Source: Paracidovorax oryzae ATCC 19882 (GTDB taxonomy: Bacteria > Pseudomonadota > Gammaproteobacteria > Burkholderiales > Burkholderiaceae_C). Taken from it: a stretch of 64,000 nt of DNA. The notes under the pieces were generated by a model. That model did no database searches and was not told where the DNA came from. It saw only the letters and a program-made list of their open reading frames with translations. The DNA is taken from contig NZ_JMKU01000019.1 of the NCBI RefSeq assembly GCF_000687165.1, forward strand, positions 1 through 64,000, given 5' to 3'. Numbering within the stretch: the first letter of the stretch is position 1; each line of letters begins with the position of its first letter. This document shows, piece by piece, positions 26,576-35,372 of the stretch. The translations under genes were made by a program, and so were the position numbers.

Positions 26576-27235
26576 ATGCCCGCAACCCGCCCCTTCCGCC
26601 CCGGCCGCAAGGCCCCTGCACGCCTGGCCTGCACCGGCCTGCTGGCGGCCGCCCTGGCGCTCGCGGGATGCGCCAGCGCCGTGCCCGCGCCGTCCGGCAC
26701 GGATCCGGCCGAGGTGCAGCGCCATGCGGCCGACCTGGCCGAATGCCAGCGCTATGCGCAGCAGATCGGCGTGGTGATCGAGACGCTGGATGGCATGCTG
26801 ACCGGCGCGCTGGTGCTGGCGTCGCTCGCCTGGTCCGCGGGCGGCAGCCACGATGCGGTGCGCGACTGGGCCGTGGCGGGCGGCGCGCTCGGGGCCACCC
26901 AGGGCCTGCAGCCGCTGGAGCGACGGCGCCGCGCGGTGGACAGCTGCATGCAGGCGCACGGCCATGCGGCCGGGCCCTATCCCGCTGCGCCACTGCCCCT
27001 GCCGCCCGCCGAGCCCGCTCCCGGCACGGTGACCGGGCCCGCGCTGCCCGCCATCGCGCTGGGGGTGGACAGCTTCAGCGCCCAGCAGCTGGCACGCGCG
27101 CAGGCCTGCAGCGCCCAGCCCGTCGCGGCGCTGGCCGCCAAGGGGCCGGGCTTCGAGACCTATACCGTGGCCTGCGACAGCGGCGATGCGCTCGCGATCC
27201 GCTGCGAGTTCGGCAACTGCCGCGTGCTGCGCTGA
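26576..27235 (+). CDS. Hypothetical lipoprotein
   Basis: A 219-residue lipoprotein with a lipobox (LALAGC) at about 27-32. Residues about 75-115 are Gly/Ala-rich and could embed in a membrane (LTGALVLASLAWSAGG). A Pro-rich linker leads to a small C-terminal domain containing four Cys residues (ARAQACSAQP, TVACDSGD, IRCEFGNCRVLR), which probably form disulfides in the periplasm. The ATG at 26576 follows GAGGAG. I do not recognise a specific family. Confidence 0.7.
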   Translation: MPATRPFRPGRKAPARLACTGLLAAALALAGCASAVPAPSGTDPAEVQRHAADLAECQRYAQQIGVVIETLDGMLTGALVLASLAWSAGGSHDAVRDWAVAGGALGATQGLQPLERRRRAVDSCMQAHGHAAGPYPAAPLPLPPAEPAPGTVTGPALPAIALGVDSFSAQQLARAQACSAQPVAALAAKGPGFETYTVACDSGDALAIRCEFGNCRVLR

Positions 27236-27279
27236 ACGGCCGGGCCGCGGTGCGCGCGCCGGGGTATGCTGCGCGCCCG

Positions 27280-28104
27280 ATGCCGCTTCAGACTGCCCCC
27301 CGCCATCCGCCCCTGTCCATCCTCCGCCTGGACGACGACCTCGTCGCCGTCTACAAGCCCGCCGGCTGGCTGGTGCACCGCACGGGACTGGACGCGGGCG
27401 AGACCCGCTTCGTGATGCAGGCGCTGCGCGACCAGCTGGGCCGCCGCGTGTACCCGGTACACCGGCTCGACAAGGGCACCTGCGGGGTGCTGGTGATGGG
27501 GCTGCACGCGGAGGCGGCCCGCGCGCTGTCGCAGGCCTTCGAGCACCACCGGGTGGACAAGCGCTACCTGGCCCTGGTGCGCGGCCATGCGCCGGACCGG
27601 GTGATGGTGGACCATGCCCTGCGCCCGGACGATGCGCCGCCCGATGCCGCCGTACAGCCGGCCCGCACGGCGCTGCGCTGCCTTGCGCGGCTGGAGCTGC
27701 CCGAGGCCAGCGACGCGCGCTTCGCCACCACGCGGGCCTCGCTGGTGGAAGCCCTGCCGGAAACCGGCCGCCGCCACCAGATCCGCCGGCACCTCAAGCA
27801 CATCGCCCACCCGATCCTGGGCGACGCCACCCACGGCAAGGGCCCGCTGAACCGCTGGTGGGCGCAGCAGCTGGGCCTGCAGCGGCTCTGGCTGCACGCC
27901 TGGCGGCTGGCACTGCCGCATCCCGCAACGGGCGACATGCTGGTCGTGGACAGCGGCCTGCAGGGCGTGCCGCTGCCCGGCCCGCCGGCTGCGCCGGCCC
28001 CAGCGGAGGTGCCGGCGGCGGCGCCCGACCTGCACGACTGGCAGGCGCGCGTGCTGTGCCTCGACTGGGTCCGCTGCGGCGACGCGGCGGCCCCGGAAGG
28101 CTGA
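27280..28104 (+). CDS. RluA-family pseudouridine synthase (TruC-like)
   Basis: A 274-residue RNA pseudouridine synthase. The catalytic Asp64 lies in PVHRLDKGTCGVLVMGL. The segments VAVYKPAGWLVHRTGL (22-37) and GRRHQIRRHLKHIAHPILGD are conserved in the RluA group, and the layout without an S4 domain matches TruC, which modifies tRNA U65. A Pro/Ala-rich linker and a short extra tail (about 235-274) extend it. It follows the lipoprotein gene by 44 bases. Confidence 0.87.
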   Translation: MPLQTAPRHPPLSILRLDDDLVAVYKPAGWLVHRTGLDAGETRFVMQALRDQLGRRVYPVHRLDKGTCGVLVMGLHAEAARALSQAFEHHRVDKRYLALVRGHAPDRVMVDHALRPDDAPPDAAVQPARTALRCLARLELPEASDARFATTRASLVEALPETGRRHQIRRHLKHIAHPILGDATHGKGPLNRWWAQQLGLQRLWLHAWRLALPHPATGDMLVVDSGLQGVPLPGPPAAPAPAEVPAAAPDLHDWQARVLCLDWVRCGDAAAPEG

Positions 28105-28342
28105 CACCGGAATCCATCTGGGAGCGCGCATGCAGGACCTGGCAGGCAGGCCCTGCCGCGCCCGGTAGGTGCCGTCCTACCCTCTGTCGCGACGGGTGCT
28201 GCCGGAATGCCGGTTGCCCACGGCGCACAGTCGGGGCCACTTCCGAAGACTTGACTTCCGCCATGCACAGCACCGCACCCCGCCGCCCGGACGGCCGCAG
28301 ACTCCAGGCACCTTCCGGCGCATGCCGGTGCGGGGGCGCCGC

Positions 28343-28960
28343 ATGACGGATTGGTGGGAAGTGATCCTGGCCACGACGGCGGGCGAATTCTCCGACCTGC
28401 CCGACCTCGAGCAGGCCACGCGCATCGTGGTGCGCCTGGGCATGGCCGGGCTGCTGGGCGGGCTGCTGGGCTGGGAGCGCGAGCACCGCGGCAAGGCCGC
28501 CGGGGTGCGCACGCACATGCTGGTGTCGATGGGCGCGGCGCTGTTCGTGCTGGTGGCCGAGCAGGAAGGCATCGCGCCCGCGGACAACAGCCGCGTGCTG
28601 CAGGGCATCATCGCGGGCGTGGGCTTCCTGGGCGCGGGCACCATCCTCAAGAGCGACGGCGCGCACCAGATCCGGGGGCTCACCACTGCCGCCGGCATCT
28701 GGCTCACCGCGGCGATCGGCGTGGCCGCGGGCCTGGGCCGCGAGGCCACTGCGCTGCTGAGCACGCTGATGGCGCTGCTGGTGCTGGCTGCGGAGCCGCT
28801 GGCGCAGCGGCTGCTGCACGGGCGCCGAGCCCCCGCGGAGAGCGATGCGGCGGCAGCCGGGGAACGCCGCGCCGCGGCCGGCGCGCGATCCCCTACGTCG
28901 ACGCCGGACCACGGCAGCGAGACAGGCTCCACCGGCGGCGGGCCGCCCCCGGCGTCCTGA
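28343..28960 (+). CDS. MgtC/SapB family membrane protein
   Basis: A 205-residue inner-membrane protein with the MgtC N-terminal domain: GLLGGLLGWEREHRGKAAGV, RTHMLVSMGAALF, VGFLGAGTI and GLTTAAGIWLTAAIGVAAG. About five helices are predicted, followed by a disordered tail of about 45 residues. The large soluble C-terminal domain of virulence-type MgtC is absent. MgtC proteins affect magnesium homeostasis and membrane energetics in some pathogens. The ATG at 28343 is preceded by GGGGGCG; 28322 (MPVRGRR) is an alternative. Confidence 0.85.
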   Translation: MTDWWEVILATTAGEFSDLPDLEQATRIVVRLGMAGLLGGLLGWEREHRGKAAGVRTHMLVSMGAALFVLVAEQEGIAPADNSRVLQGIIAGVGFLGAGTILKSDGAHQIRGLTTAAGIWLTAAIGVAAGLGREATALLSTLMALLVLAAEPLAQRLLHGRRAPAESDAAAAGERRAAAGARSPTSTPDHGSETGSTGGGPPPAS

Positions 28961-29016
28961 CGCCTTCCCTCCCCTCCCGCACGCCCGGCTCTTCGAGCCA
29001 CCGCGACCCTTGGCCC

Positions 29017-29583
29017 TCAGCGCGCCCGCCGGCGTGCGGCCGGATCAGGGGAAAAATGCGGCCCTGCGCCCGAAGCCCCCAGGGTGTCGTCCGGATTGCG
29101 CAACGGGCAGGCGCGCAGGGACAGGCACCCGCAGCCGATGCAGCCGTCGAGCTGGTCGCGCAGGCGCGTGAGCGTGGCGATGCGCTCGTCCAGTTCCGCA
29201 CGCCAGGTCGCCGACAGCCGGCGCCAGTCGGCCACGGTGGGCGTGCGGCCCTCGGGCAGGGCCTGCAGGGCGTCCGCGATGGTCGCCAGCGGCAGCCCCA
29301 TGCGCTGCGCGATCTTGATGACGGCGACGCGCCGCAGCACGGAGCGTGGATAGCGGCGCTGGTTGCCGGCACTGCGGACGCTGGCGATCAGGCCCTTGGA
29401 TTCGTAGAAATGCAGCGCCGACACGGCCAGCCCGCTGCGGTCTGCGACTTCGCCCACGGTGAGTTCGGGCATGTCGGCACGGCCTGCCCGCCGGGGAGGG
29501 GTGTCGTCGATGAGGGGGGCGGCCGGAGGCGTGGCCAGGACCGCAGGGGCGGAAGAAGGGGTGCTGCGGGAGGTGTGCGGCAT
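29017..29583 (-). CDS. soxR: Redox-sensitive transcriptional activator SoxR
   Basis: A MerR-family regulator with the SoxR signature. The helix-turn-helix begins [20 protein letters not shown], and the [2Fe-2S] cluster Cys set is [14 protein letters not shown]. Oxidation of the cluster by redox-cycling compounds turns SoxR into an activator by untwisting a promoter with a long spacer. Such a promoter lies immediately upstream of the divergent gene (29623-29653). Read from 29583 the protein is 188 residues, with a Pro/Thr-rich N-terminal extension. Starting at 29472 gives 151 residues, the usual SoxR size. Neither start has a strong ribosome site, so the 5' end is uncertain. Confidence 0.93.
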   Translation of the reverse strand: MPHTSRSTPSSAPAVLATPPAAPLIDDTPPRRAGRADMPELTVGEVADRSGLAVSALHFYESKGLIASVRSAGNQRRYPRSVLRRVAVIKIAQRMGLPLATIADALQALPEGRTPTVADWRRLSATWRAELDERIATLTRLRDQLDGCIGCGCLSLRACPLRNPDDTLGASGAGPHFSPDPAARRRAR

Positions 29584-29622
29584 GAAGCGGTAGCGAGCGA
29601 TCGGCAGGGTGGAAAAAAGCGG

Positions 29623-29653
29623 TTGACCTCAAGTTTAGTTGAGGTTCGATACT
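29623..29653 (+). promoter_or_regulatory. SoxR-type promoter with 19-bp spacer and operator
   Basis: TTGACC (-35, 29623-29628) and GATACT (-10, 29648-29653) are separated by 19 bases. The SoxR operator CCTCAAGTTTAGTTGAGG occupies 29627-29644, differing from the E. coli soxS operator only in its centre. An over-long spacer filled by a dyad is the hallmark of MerR-family activation. It points toward the Rid-family and MFS genes. Confidence 0.93.
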
Positions 29654-29715
29654 GCAGGGTATGCGGTCGCCGGCCTCACCGGCAGGCGCCCTTTCCTGAA
29701 CCTCAAGGCTTTCCC

Positions 29716-30168
29716 ATGACTCCTTGCGCACCCGCCCCGAATGCCTCCCCCGCTGCCCATCCCGTGCTGTCCTTCGCCAATCCGCCCGGGCTCTACGATC
29801 CTGCGCCGAACGGCTATTCCCACCTGGCCATCGTGCAGGGGCCGGCCCGCACCATCCACGTCGCCGGCCAGGGCGGTGAGGATGCGGAAGGCCGGCTGGC
29901 CGAGGGTTTCGATGCCCAGGTGCGCCAGGCACTGGACAACCTCTGCACCGCGCTGGCCGCGGCGGGCGCCGCGCCGCGCGACGTCGCCCGCCTCACGGTG
30001 CTGGTGGTGGACCATTCCGAAGAACGGCTGCGCTCCTTCGGCGCGGCCCTGCTCGCCCGCTGGGCCGGCGCCGCCCTGCCGGCGTGTACGCTGATTCCCG
30101 TGCCGCGCCTCGCGCTTGATGGCATGCTGTTCGAAATCGACGCCACGGCAGTGCTGCCGGCGGCGTGA
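29716..30168 (+). CDS. Rid (YjgF/YER057c) family protein, SoxR-regulated
   Basis: A 150-residue Rid-family protein: VLSFANPPGLYDPAPNGYSH, IHVAGQGGEDAEG, QVRQALDNLCTALAAAG, a VDHSEERL segment, and CTLIPVPRLALDGMLFEIDA at the end. Rid proteins hydrolyse reactive enamine/imine intermediates. The Arg normally found in the terminal (V/C)xRxxLP segment of RidA proper appears as PVPRLAL, so it belongs to a different Rid subgroup. It is the first gene behind the SoxR promoter, 62 bases after the -10 box, and 82 bases before an MFS exporter. Confidence 0.85.
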   Translation: MTPCAPAPNASPAAHPVLSFANPPGLYDPAPNGYSHLAIVQGPARTIHVAGQGGEDAEGRLAEGFDAQVRQALDNLCTALAAAGAAPRDVARLTVLVVDHSEERLRSFGAALLARWAGAALPACTLIPVPRLALDGMLFEIDATAVLPAA

Positions 30169-30250
30169 AGCGAATCCACCCCATGCCCGCGGGCCACGGT
30201 GCCGCGGTGCCCCATGCCTTCGCCTTTTCCTGCTGACCGATTCACGTCCC

Positions 30251-31486
30251 ATGCCATCCAGTTCCCCAGCCACCCACGCGGGCACCGCCCCGCACGCCCA
30301 GGCCCCTGCAGGGCTGTCCACCCCGGTACTGCTGCTCATGGCCACGGCCTGCGGCCTCTGCGCCGGCGCCAACTACTTCAACCAGCCCCTGCTGCATTCG
30401 ATCGCGGTGCAGCTGGGCGTGAGCGAATCCCGTGCCGCGTTCACCGTGACGATCGCCCAGGTGTCGTATGCGGCCGGCCTGCTGCTGCTGGTGCCGCTGG
30501 GCGACAAGCTGGAGAGGCGGCGCCTGGTGGTGGCGCTGATGGCGCTGGCCGCCTGCGGGCTGTTCCTGAGCGGCTTCGCGGGCAGTTTCGGCGCGTTGGC
30601 CGCCGGCACGCTGATGACGGGGCTGTTCTCGGTGGCGGCGCAGGTGCTGGTGCCGATGGCCGCGGCGCTGGCCGCGCCGGGGCGCAGCGGCCGCGCGGTG
30701 GGGCTGGTGATGAGCGGCCTGCTGGTGGGCATCCTGGCGGCACGCAGCGTGGCGGGGCTGCTGTCGGGCGTGGGCGGATGGAGCCTGGTGTACCGCGTGG
30801 GCGGGATCGCGATCCTGGCCGTGGCCGTGGCACTGTGGTTCGCCCTGCCGGCACTGCGCACGCCGAACCCGCCCAGCTACGGGCAGGTGCTGCGCTCGCT
30901 GGCCACCCTGGCGCGCCAGCACCCGCGGCTGCGCAGCCGGGCCCTGCTGGGCGGGCTGTCCTTCGGATCGGTGAGCGTGCTGTTTTCCACGATGGCGCTG
31001 ATGCTGGCCGGACCGGCGCACCGGCTGGGAGACGCGCAGATCGGCTTGGTGGGGCTGGCGGGCGTGGCCGGCGCGCTCATGGCCAACTGGGCGGGCCGCA
31101 TGGCCGACCGCGGCCGCGAGCAGTGGACCACCCGGGCCTCCGTGCTGCTGCTGGCGGCCAGCTGGGGGGCGCTGTGGCTGGGCGGCGCCAGCCTGCCGTG
31201 GTTCCTGGTGGGGGTGCTGGCGATCGACCTGGCGCTGCAGGGCGTGCACATCAGCAACCAGAACGTGATCTACGCCCTGGCGCCGCAGGCCCGCTCGCGG
31301 CTCAACGCCGTGTACATGACGACCTACTTCGCCGGCGCCGCCCTGGGCTCCGCGCTGGGTTCGGCGGCATGGCAGCACGGCGGCTGGGGCGCCACCTGCG
31401 CCGCCGGCCTGGCGGTGGCGGGCGCGAACTGCGCCGCGATGTGGCACGACGCCCGGCTGGCCCGGCAGGCGGCCCGCCACGGATGA
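30251..31486 (+). CDS. MFS transporter, likely SoxR-regulated exporter
   Basis: A 411-residue 12-helix major facilitator. It has the motif A variant GDKLERRRLV after helix 2 and a similar GRMADRGREQ in the second half. The start NYFNQPLLHSIAVQLGVSES is typical of a group annotated as drug or sugar efflux (YnfM/AraJ-like) transporters. In the same direction as the Rid gene and close behind it, it probably belongs to the same SoxR transcript. Export of redox-active compounds is therefore a reasonable inference. The ATG at 30251 precedes a 25-residue disordered N-terminus. Confidence 0.88.
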   Translation: MPSSSPATHAGTAPHAQAPAGLSTPVLLLMATACGLCAGANYFNQPLLHSIAVQLGVSESRAAFTVTIAQVSYAAGLLLLVPLGDKLERRRLVVALMALAACGLFLSGFAGSFGALAAGTLMTGLFSVAAQVLVPMAAALAAPGRSGRAVGLVMSGLLVGILAARSVAGLLSGVGGWSLVYRVGGIAILAVAVALWFALPALRTPNPPSYGQVLRSLATLARQHPRLRSRALLGGLSFGSVSVLFSTMALMLAGPAHRLGDAQIGLVGLAGVAGALMANWAGRMADRGREQWTTRASVLLLAASWGALWLGGASLPWFLVGVLAIDLALQGVHISNQNVIYALAPQARSRLNAVYMTTYFAGAALGSALGSAAWQHGGWGATCAAGLAVAGANCAAMWHDARLARQAARHG

Positions 31487-31616
31487 GCGCGGGCGCGCAC
31501 TGGCGGCGTGGTCCGACACGGCCTCCCCCGGGCGTACCGGTGTAATGGCATTTCAGAAGGCCCCGCACGCCGCGCGGCCGGCCCACCCACCCATGCATTG
31601 CGAGGAGGACCGACCC

Positions 31617-31862
31617 ATGCACGCAGAACACGCGACCATCCACGGCGAAGTGACCTACCGGGAGGGCGACGGCATGCCCATCGCCATTCCCGAAGGCCCG
31701 GTGGAACTCACCCATGCGGACGACAGTGTCACGCTGAGCTGGAAGGAAAAGGATGAAAACGCGGCGGGCGTCGCCGCCCTGCCCCGCCATGAGTTCGACC
31801 GCTACGTGAAGGAAGGCAGGATCGTCACCGAACGCGGCACGGGGGACAGCGGCGGCGACTGA
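31617..31862 (+). CDS. Small hypothetical protein
   Basis: An 81-residue soluble, acidic protein with a strong ribosome-binding site (GAGGAGG, eight bases before the ATG at 31617), which favours this start over ATGs at 31545 and 31593. The sequence looks like a small beta-barrel (ELTHADDSVTLSWKEKD) with a helical end (PRHEFDRYVKEGRIV). No family was recognised. It stands alone between the MFS gene and the convergent IclR gene. Confidence 0.65.
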   Translation: MHAEHATIHGEVTYREGDGMPIAIPEGPVELTHADDSVTLSWKEKDENAAGVAALPRHEFDRYVKEGRIVTERGTGDSGGD

Positions 31863-31935
31863 TCGCCCCACACGATCGCCCCCCACTTTCGTGCACCCTG
31901 AAAGCCGCCGGACAGGCTACGGCGGGCCGGAGCCT

Positions 31936-32706
31936 TCAGCGGATCGACAGGGACTCCGCCGCCTGCGCCAATTGCTCGCGCGCGGCCTGCAGGTCGGCTT
32001 CCAGCGGCCGGTCCAGGCGGCGGATGAAGGGGCAGGTCAGCACCGCCAGCGCCTGGCCCTGCGGCCCGCGCACGGGCATCGAGATATCGATCACGCCGAA
32101 GGCCTGCTGGCTGTCGCCCTGCCACCAGCCCTGCGTGCGCACATGCTCCAGGATGGTGTGCAGTTCCGCCGGCTGCATGGGCGCTTCACCCCCCGCTCCC
32201 TGCGTGGCCTGGTGCTCGGCCAGCATCTCGGCGCGGCGCTGCTCGGTCTGGAAGGCCAGCATCACGTGGCCCGAGCCCGTGTCGATCAGGCTCACCCGCA
32301 CTCCCAGCCGGATCGACAGGCCCCAGTTGCCCGGTCCGTTGACCTGGGCCACCACCGTGATATCCCCCCGGTTATAGACGCCCAGGTGGCAGGACTGCTG
32401 CGCCGCCGTGGCGAAGCCCTCCATCACCGGCAGGGCCTGCGACACCATGCGCTCCATGGGCGGATGGCTGTGCCCCAGCACGAAGAGCTTGAGGCTCAGC
32501 GCATAGCGGTCGCCCTGCGGTGAGCGGGTGACGTAGTCGCGCGCGACCAGCCTCTCGAGCATCCGGTAGATCTCGCCCGGACTGCGGCCCATGGCCTTGA
32601 CGATCTCGGCGCGGGTGAGTCCATGGGGCTGGCCGGCCAGCAGCTCGAGGATGTCCAGCCCCTTGTCCAGGGCGGGAGCACGGTAGCGATCGGTTTCTTC
32701 TGTCAT
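31936..32706 (-). CDS. IclR family transcriptional regulator
   Basis: A 256-residue IclR-type regulator. The N-terminal winged helix (about 10-70) has LDKGLDILELLAGQPHGLTR and MGRSPGEIYRMLERLVARDY. The C-terminal effector-binding domain includes SCHLGVYNRGDITVVAQ, LGVRVSLIDTGSGHVMLAF and a QQAFGVIDISMPVRG segment. Length is typical. The ATG at 32706 starts just ahead of the DNA-binding domain. It faces a porin gene across a spacer holding two dyads, so autoregulation and porin control are likely. Confidence 0.9.
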   Translation of the reverse strand: MTEETDRYRAPALDKGLDILELLAGQPHGLTRAEIVKAMGRSPGEIYRMLERLVARDYVTRSPQGDRYALSLKLFVLGHSHPPMERMVSQALPVMEGFATAAQQSCHLGVYNRGDITVVAQVNGPGNWGLSIRLGVRVSLIDTGSGHVMLAFQTEQRRAEMLAEHQATQGAGGEAPMQPAELHTILEHVRTQGWWQGDSQQAFGVIDISMPVRGPQGQALAVLTCPFIRRLDRPLEADLQAAREQLAQAAESLSIR

Positions 32707-33091
32707 GGCGGGAAATGGGATGGGAAGGCCTGCTCCGGAAGGGGCCGGCGGCGCGCTGGTGCGGATTCTCCGGGCAATCGCACGGTGGCGTGCCGGCAAT
32801 TTGCCGTGGCTCCGTCGCCACGGCAGCAGGGTATCCCCTCATTGGCGCTGCAGGCTGCAAGTTTTTACATTGTTCCTCAATGAACAAAAAGTTCATATAT
32901 GAACTTGAAGGCGGGGCTTACAAGGCCGCGCCGCGAGGTGCTGCCCGCGAGGGCGGTGGCTCCAAGGCTTCCGGCGCGATGCCCCGCGCCCGGATCGGCC
33001 GGCGCGGATGCGCGCCACGGGTGGGGTGACTGCCGGGCGCAGCCCGGTTTCTTTTTCGATCAGCAAAGTTACTACAACGGAGATAAACGCT
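32707..33091. other. Intergenic region between the IclR and porin genes
   Basis: This 385-base spacer separates divergent genes and contains the two dyads listed separately. Apart from those and the ribosome-binding site before the porin start (GGAG at about 33079), nothing else was recognised. The AT-rich part around 32860-32910 is the most likely promoter zone. Confidence 0.5.
32871..32906. promoter_or_regulatory. Paired palindromes, probable IclR-family operator
   Basis: A perfect 18-base palindrome AAGTTCATATATGAACTT covers 32889-32906. Directly before it, TGTTC and GAACA form an imperfect dyad at 32871-32886. The half-site GTTCA/TGAAC is shared by both. Their position between a divergent IclR gene and a porin gene suggests the regulator binds here. 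The assignment to this particular regulator is inference. Confidence 0.6.
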
Positions 33092-34159
33092 GTGAATACG
33101 CATTCCAAGACAACCCTGGCGGCCGCGGCCGCGCTGCTGGCCGCCGCCGGCACGCTGCCCGGCGCGGCGCACGCGCAGTCCAACGTCACGCTCTATGGCC
33201 GCGTGGTCGCGGGCGTGGAATACATCAACAAGATCGCCGATCCCGTCACCGGCCAGACGAACTCGCTCACGCGCGCTGCCGACAACCAGTGGGGCACGAG
33301 CATGATCGGCTTCCGCGGCAAGGAAGACCTGGGCGGCGGACTGAGCGCGGTCTTCAACCTGGAAGGCGGCTTCAGCGCCACCAAGGGCACGACCGGCTCG
33401 GCGTTCTTCAACCGCCGCTCGCTGGTGGGCCTGAGCAGTGCCAGCTGGGGTACGCTGATGTTCGGCAAGAACCTCTTCAACAGCAACGACGTGTGGAACA
33501 TCGATCCCACGGGCCAGCAGTTCATGAGCAGCGCGACGCTGGTGCGCGGCCGCAACTGGCCGGGCGTGAACAACGTCATCGAATACACCACCCCCAACTT
33601 CGGCGGCTTCACCGCCAACGTGCAGTTGGGCATGGGCGAGCAGCCGGGCTCGAACAAGCAATTGCGCAACGAAGGCCTGTCGCTGACCTATGCCGCGAAC
33701 GACCTCGAAGTGCGCGCCATGCTCAACAGCCGGCGCGATGCCAGCGGCAACTACAGCGATGCCTACACCTATTCCAAGGACGCGATCCTGGGCGGTACCT
33801 ACCGCATCGGCGCGGCCAAGCTGTTCGCCGCCTACGAGGCCATCTCCGCCCCCGACGCCGCGGCCGGCGCACCCAGCAAGCTCAAGCACGGCTGGCTGGG
33901 CGTGCGCTACGACGTGACGCCTGCGCTGACCCTGATCGGCGCGGGCTACCGCGTCAGCGCCAACCGGGGCAACGGCAACGCCACGCTGCTGATGGTGGGC
34001 GCGGACTACTACCTGTCCAAGCGCACCTTCCTGTACGCATCGCTGGGCGGCGTGAACAACAGCTCCACCGCCAACTACGCGGCCGACGTCACCGTCAACG
34101 GCCCGGGCGCCGGTGCATCGCAGCGCGCGATGTACTTCGGCATGGGCCACTCGTTCTGA
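33092..34159 (+). CDS. Gram-negative porin (Porin_4, Omp32-like)
   Basis: A 355-residue outer-membrane porin with a signal peptide (TTLAAAAALLAAAGTLPGA, cleavage after AHA-Q). The mature start QSNVTLYGRVVAGVEY is the classic Burkholderiales porin opening, and the protein ends in the Phe required for barrel assembly (YFGMGHSF). SMIGFRGKEDLGGGLSAVFN and FFNRRSLVGLSSASWGTLMF are family blocks. It forms a trimeric 16-strand channel for small solutes. Translation starts at GTG 33092, with GGAG a suitable distance upstream. A terminator follows at 34218. Confidence 0.93.
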   Translation: MNTHSKTTLAAAAALLAAAGTLPGAAHAQSNVTLYGRVVAGVEYINKIADPVTGQTNSLTRAADNQWGTSMIGFRGKEDLGGGLSAVFNLEGGFSATKGTTGSAFFNRRSLVGLSSASWGTLMFGKNLFNSNDVWNIDPTGQQFMSSATLVRGRNWPGVNNVIEYTTPNFGGFTANVQLGMGEQPGSNKQLRNEGLSLTYAANDLEVRAMLNSRRDASGNYSDAYTYSKDAILGGTYRIGAAKLFAAYEAISAPDAAAGAPSKLKHGWLGVRYDVTPALTLIGAGYRVSANRGNGNATLLMVGADYYLSKRTFLYASLGGVNNSSTANYAADVTVNGPGAGASQRAMYFGMGHSF

Positions 34160-34217
34160 GGAGGGCTGCATCCCGGTTTTTCCGTTTTTTTCATTGCGAG
34201 CCGGTTCACCGGCATTG

Positions 34218-34250
34218 GGGCTGCAATGCGGGACATGGCAGCCCTTTTTT
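34218..34250 (+). terminator. Rho-independent terminator of the porin gene
   Basis: GGGCTGC (34218-34224) pairs with GCAGCCC (34238-34244) and is followed by six T (34245-34250). It lies about 60 bases after the porin stop and before the convergent GTPase gene. Confidence 0.85.
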
Positions 34251-34275
34251 CGTTGGCGCACGCCTGCGCCTTGGG

Positions 34276-35244
34276 TCAGGCGTCTTCCCCGCGTTCGGCT
34301 CCGCCGGCGGGCCGCCCTCCCTTGCGGCGCGATTCGCGCTCGGCCTTTTTGGCGGCCCGGGCGGCTTCCTGCACCTGCGCCGCGGCGCTCCAGGCCTCGA
34401 ATTCGGGCGGTGTCTCCAGCGTGATGCGCCCGAGGATGGCACTGCGGAAATCCGTCATCACCAGTTCTGCCGCCTTCTGCAGGTTCACGCGCCCGCCCGA
34501 CATCACCGCCCCACGCTTGCGCGCGATCAGCGTGAGCAGTTCGTCGTCGTGCAGCGCCGCGATCGCTGCCGCATCCAGCCCGAGGCGGTAGCGCGCATCC
34601 AGCAGGGGCGCGTAGTGGCGCTGCAGGTAGGCCAGCAGTTCCAGCGCCACCTCTTCCTCGTCGTAGGCATTGCGGCCCACCGCGCCGCTCGCGGCGAGCT
34701 TGTAGCCGCTCTCGGGAATGGTGATGCGCGGCCAGAGCATGCCCGGGGTGTCCCACAGGTAGAAATCATCGTCCAGCACGATGCGCTGCTCGAGCTTGGT
34801 GATGCCGGCCTCGTCGCCGGTCTTGGCCTGGGTCTTGCCGGTGAGCGTGTTGATCAGGGTGGACTTGCCCACGTTGGGAATGCCGCAGATCAGCACGCGC
34901 ATGGGCTTGGCCATGCCGCCGCGCTGAGGGGCGAGCTGCCGGCAGGCGTCGATCAGGCGGCGGGCCGGTGCGGTGTCGGAGGCATCCAGCCCGATGGCGC
35001 GGGTGTCGGGGCGGGCGTTGTACCAGTCGAGCCAGGCCGGCGTGCGGGCGGCATCGGCCACGTCCTGCTTGTTCAGCACCTTGAGCGTGGGCCGGTGGCC
35101 CGTGAGTTCGGCCAGCAGCGGGTTGGCGCTGGAGCCGGGCAGGCGCGCGTCCAGCAGTTCGATGACGACGTCGATGTCCTTGATGCGCTCGCCGATCGCC
35201 TTGCGCGTGGAATGCATGTGGCCGGGAAACCATTGGATGGCCAT
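34276..35244 (-). CDS. ylqF: Ribosome biogenesis GTPase YlqF (RbgA)
   Basis: A 322-residue circularly permuted GTPase. The order is G4 (LNKQD, about 57-61), then G1 (GIPNVGKST, about 120-128), then G3 (DTPG, about 163-166), with the opening MAIQWFPGHMHSTRKAI typical of YlqF/RbgA. These enzymes act in large ribosomal subunit assembly. The C-terminal tail is rich in Lys, Arg and Glu. Length is normal. The downstream neighbour is the convergent porin gene with its terminator. Confidence 0.93.
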   Translation of the reverse strand: MAIQWFPGHMHSTRKAIGERIKDIDVVIELLDARLPGSSANPLLAELTGHRPTLKVLNKQDVADAARTPAWLDWYNARPDTRAIGLDASDTAPARRLIDACRQLAPQRGGMAKPMRVLICGIPNVGKSTLINTLTGKTQAKTGDEAGITKLEQRIVLDDDFYLWDTPGMLWPRITIPESGYKLAASGAVGRNAYDEEEVALELLAYLQRHYAPLLDARYRLGLDAAAIAALHDDELLTLIARKRGAVMSGGRVNLQKAAELVMTDFRSAILGRITLETPPEFEAWSAAAQVQEAARAAKKAERESRRKGGRPAGGAERGEDA

Positions 35245-35372
35245 GGGAGGGACTCAGGTGGTGCGTTGGAAGAAGGGGGATGGACGGGGCGCCGGCGCAG
35301 CCGCACCGATAATCGCGCATGCGGCGCACTGCCCCGCCACCCGTTGTTCCACCGATTGTCCCAGACCCGCCC

